Below are positions 5,423 through 6,497 of a stretch of 6,497 nt of DNA, in pieces. Each line of letters opens with the position of its first letter. The first letter of the stretch is position 1. The position numbers were made by a program, and so were the translations under genes. The stretch is from positions 1 through 6,497 of the forward strand of contig JAILHQ010000046.1 in NCBI GenBank assembly GCA_024695725.1. The letters run 5' to 3'. The notes beneath the pieces were generated by a model that saw only the letters and a list, made by a program, of their open reading frames with translations, was not told the DNA's origin and searched no databases. The stretch is from Cyanobacteria bacterium RUI128. Lineage in GTDB: Bacteria; Cyanobacteriota; Vampirovibrionia; Gastranaerophilales; Gastranaerophilaceae.

Positions 5423-6334
5423 TTACAGGGGCAGGTTGATTTTTATTTCTCCGACGGTATCGTTGTGGAGGGTTTTTATAGTCTTATCACATTTGTAATC
5501 TGACCAGCCGAGTTTATTCAGTGCCTCAAAAACTACAAGCCTTCTTGTATCCATATTACAGTCGTTAATCTTGACGATGAGTCCGTCATTTTCTTTTACA
5601 TTAACCACGGCACAAAGTCCGCCTGCGCCGACTTTTGCAACAAGTCCTTCCGAGTTTTGGATAATTTCTGTATCCAGTCTGTTCATACCACCAATGATAT
5701 AAGGGTTTTCGAGGTATGCGTTTTTAATCTTTTCGTACCTGTCGTCACAAAAAAGATTAATAAACCCCTTCAGCATATTCCTCAAAGGCATAGCCAAAAT
5801 CGGTACTCCGCAACCGTCTTTGGTTATCGGGTAGGGGTAAATATTATGGTTTTGCTCTACCTCACAGAGGTCTGAAATTTTATCCTTAACTTTTTGTTGC
5901 AGCGGGTTATCAATACTGTCATAGGTTTCGATATCCCAGCCGTTTTCCTTACAGAGTGCCAGGAACAAAATATGTTTTCCGACACAGTTATTATGAAAAT
6001 ATGTTATCTCATCTTTTGTGTTCTTGTCATAAAGAGGTGCGTGCAGACCACATTTGAGCCATTCGTATTTCAGTCCGAACTTATCCAGCAGTCGTTTTGC
6101 AATATCTGTATGGCATTTTTCGCCTGCGTGAGATGCACAACAAAGCGCGATTTCCTCAGATGTTAAATCATACTTTTTATCAAGCTCATAATCTATCATC
6201 AGGCTTGCCTGCAGAGGTTTTGCGCAAGACCTTAAATAATAAGGATAATCACTTGCCTGACCAAGCTTTGTGGTCAGGACATATCCGTCGTGCTCTTCTT
6301 CTGTTAAACCGTCTCTTATGTGTTCTACTAACAT
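5423..6334 (-). CDS. Asparaginase II family enzyme (Rhizobium etli AnsA / PF06089 type)
   Basis: Predicted to hydrolyse L-asparagine to aspartate and ammonia. The sequence matches the Asparaginase_II family, not the E. coli AnsA/AnsB fold. Visible signatures are SCAK (36-39, the SxxK nucleophile motif), CASHAGE (66-72), NNCVGKH (115-121), DGCGVP (173-178), GMNRLDT (216-222) and AKVGAGG (233-239). In the R. etli enzyme the equivalents include the Ser-Lys and Ser pair and two cysteines plus a lysine around a zinc site; here Ser36, Lys39, Ser68, Cys117, Lys120 and Cys175 align by motif. All appear intact. At 303 residues it is somewhat shorter than the roughly 330-370 usual, but the N-terminal 'LVEHIRDGL..EEHDGYV' is the expected beginning. 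The frame closes 9 codons upstream, so the ATG at 6334 is the only reasonable start. It has no clear ribosome binding site. No signal peptide; cytosolic. Confidence 0.93.
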   Translation of the reverse strand: MLVEHIRDGLTEEEHDGYVLTTKLGQASDYPYYLRSCAKPLQASLMIDYELDKKYDLTSEEIALCCASHAGEKCHTDIAKRLLDKFGLKYEWLKCGLHAPLYDKNTKDEITYFHNNCVGKHILFLALCKENGWDIETYDSIDNPLQQKVKDKISDLCEVEQNHNIYPYPITKDGCGVPILAMPLRNMLKGFINLFCDDRYEKIKNAYLENPYIIGGMNRLDTEIIQNSEGLVAKVGAGGLCAVVNVKENDGLIVKINDCNMDTRRLVVFEALNKLGWSDYKCDKTIKTLHNDTVGEIKINLPL

Positions 6335-6366
6335 ACTACAATTTTAGCACTAAAATATTTGTAATG

Positions 6367-6390
6367 TTTTGTCACATACAATTGACAAAA
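6367..6390. promoter_or_regulatory. Perfect inverted repeat in the divergent intergenic region (candidate operator)
   Basis: TTTTGTCA, 8 nt, TGACAAAA: the arms are perfect reverse complements. It lies between the divergent asparaginase gene and the right-edge gene, and its right arm overlaps the consensus -35 box (6382-6387) of the latter. The position would let one dimeric regulator control one or both promoters. It is not followed by a T-run and lies upstream of both genes, so it is not a terminator. Confidence 0.45.
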
Positions 6391-6410
6391 TTATGAAAAT
6401 GAGTGATAAA
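6382..6410 (+). promoter_or_regulatory. Sigma70-type promoter of the gene at the right edge
   Basis: A perfect TTGACA (6382-6387), a 17-nt spacer and GATAAA (6405-6410, 4/6 to TATAAT). Transcription would start near 6417, about 29 nt before the ATG at 6446. An AGGA (6432-6435) lies 10 nt before that ATG. Confidence 0.65.
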
Positions 6411-6445
6411 TAAAGGTGTAGTGTTTATTATAGGAATGTACGTGT

Positions 6446-6497
6446 ATGAAAATCTGCCCTGTGTCGTCGTTTGGTGTAATTAATTTTACCTCGCAAG
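6446..6497 (+). CDS. N-terminus of an unidentified protein (3' end outside window)
   Basis: Only 17 codons are inside the window: MKICPVSSFGVINFTSQ. The start is supported by AGGA 10 nt upstream and a good promoter. The opening is not a signal peptide. It resembles a short 'SFG..-.-FTS'-like N-terminal tag that I recall from many otherwise unrelated Gastranaerophilales proteins; this is from memory and is the main basis for the taxonomic guess. The function cannot be told from this stub. It is divergent from the asparaginase gene across 111 bp containing the inverted repeat. Confidence 0.6.
   Translation, partial: MKICPVSSFGVINFTSQ

Noticed and set aside
5657..6396. Several + strand frames opposite the asparaginase gene
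   Set aside because: They are antisense to a gene with all family motifs intact.
6436..6483. A 15-codon frame starting at the ATG just upstream of the right-edge gene
   Set aside because: It is very short, out of frame and lacks a ribosome binding site. It could be a leader peptide, but nothing (amino acid runs, attenuator) supports this.
1..6497. CRISPR array, tRNA, rRNA, transposase or integrase
   Set aside because: Read through for regular repeats, cloverleaf-like arms and recombinase motifs; none was found.

Overview
The window is low-GC bacterial DNA. The main gene block is estimated at about 37-45% G+C from two sampled lines, while the left end is far more AT-rich. The best guess for the source is a gut member of the Gastranaerophilales (Melainabacteria/Vampirovibrionia). 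This rests mainly on the gene starting at the right edge, whose first residues (MKICPVSSFGVINFTSQ) match an 'SFG...FTS'-type N-terminus that I remember from many proteins of that group. The housekeeping genes fit but do not prove it.

Left part (1-660): the 3' end of a very AT-rich membrane-protein gene (about 19% G+C by hand count, + strand). It is followed by a short start-less reading frame that looks like the eroded C-terminus of another protein, then a bidirectional terminator. This looks like the edge of an acquired or decaying accessory segment. Middle part (660-1674): two divergently transcribed orphan genes share a 157-bp intergenic region. Leftward is a 146-residue protein I do not recognise. 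Rightward is a Sec-exported protein that is 32% cysteine and built from CDKCKC-like repeats, with a strong promoter, a strong ribosome binding site and a near-symmetrical terminator.

Right part (1672-6334, - strand): five co-directional genes, transcribed in this order: an asparaginase II-family enzyme, a long alpha-phosphohexomutase, coaD (coenzyme A synthesis), a 76-residue RDAC-like protein, and tcdA (cyclisation of the t6A tRNA modification). The last four are tightly packed (12-nt gap, 3-nt gap, 7-nt overlap) behind a promoter-like TATAAT and look like one operon. The asparaginase lies 65 bp upstream with no visible terminator and may feed into it. The asparaginase diverges from the gene at the right edge. 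That divergent region carries a perfect 8-bp inverted repeat overlapping a consensus -35 box.

No tRNA, rRNA, CRISPR array, transposase or integrase was seen. The most novel element is the cysteine-repeat exported protein. Next are the mutase, which has an atypical phosphoserine loop, and the orphan protein divergent from the cysteine-rich gene.
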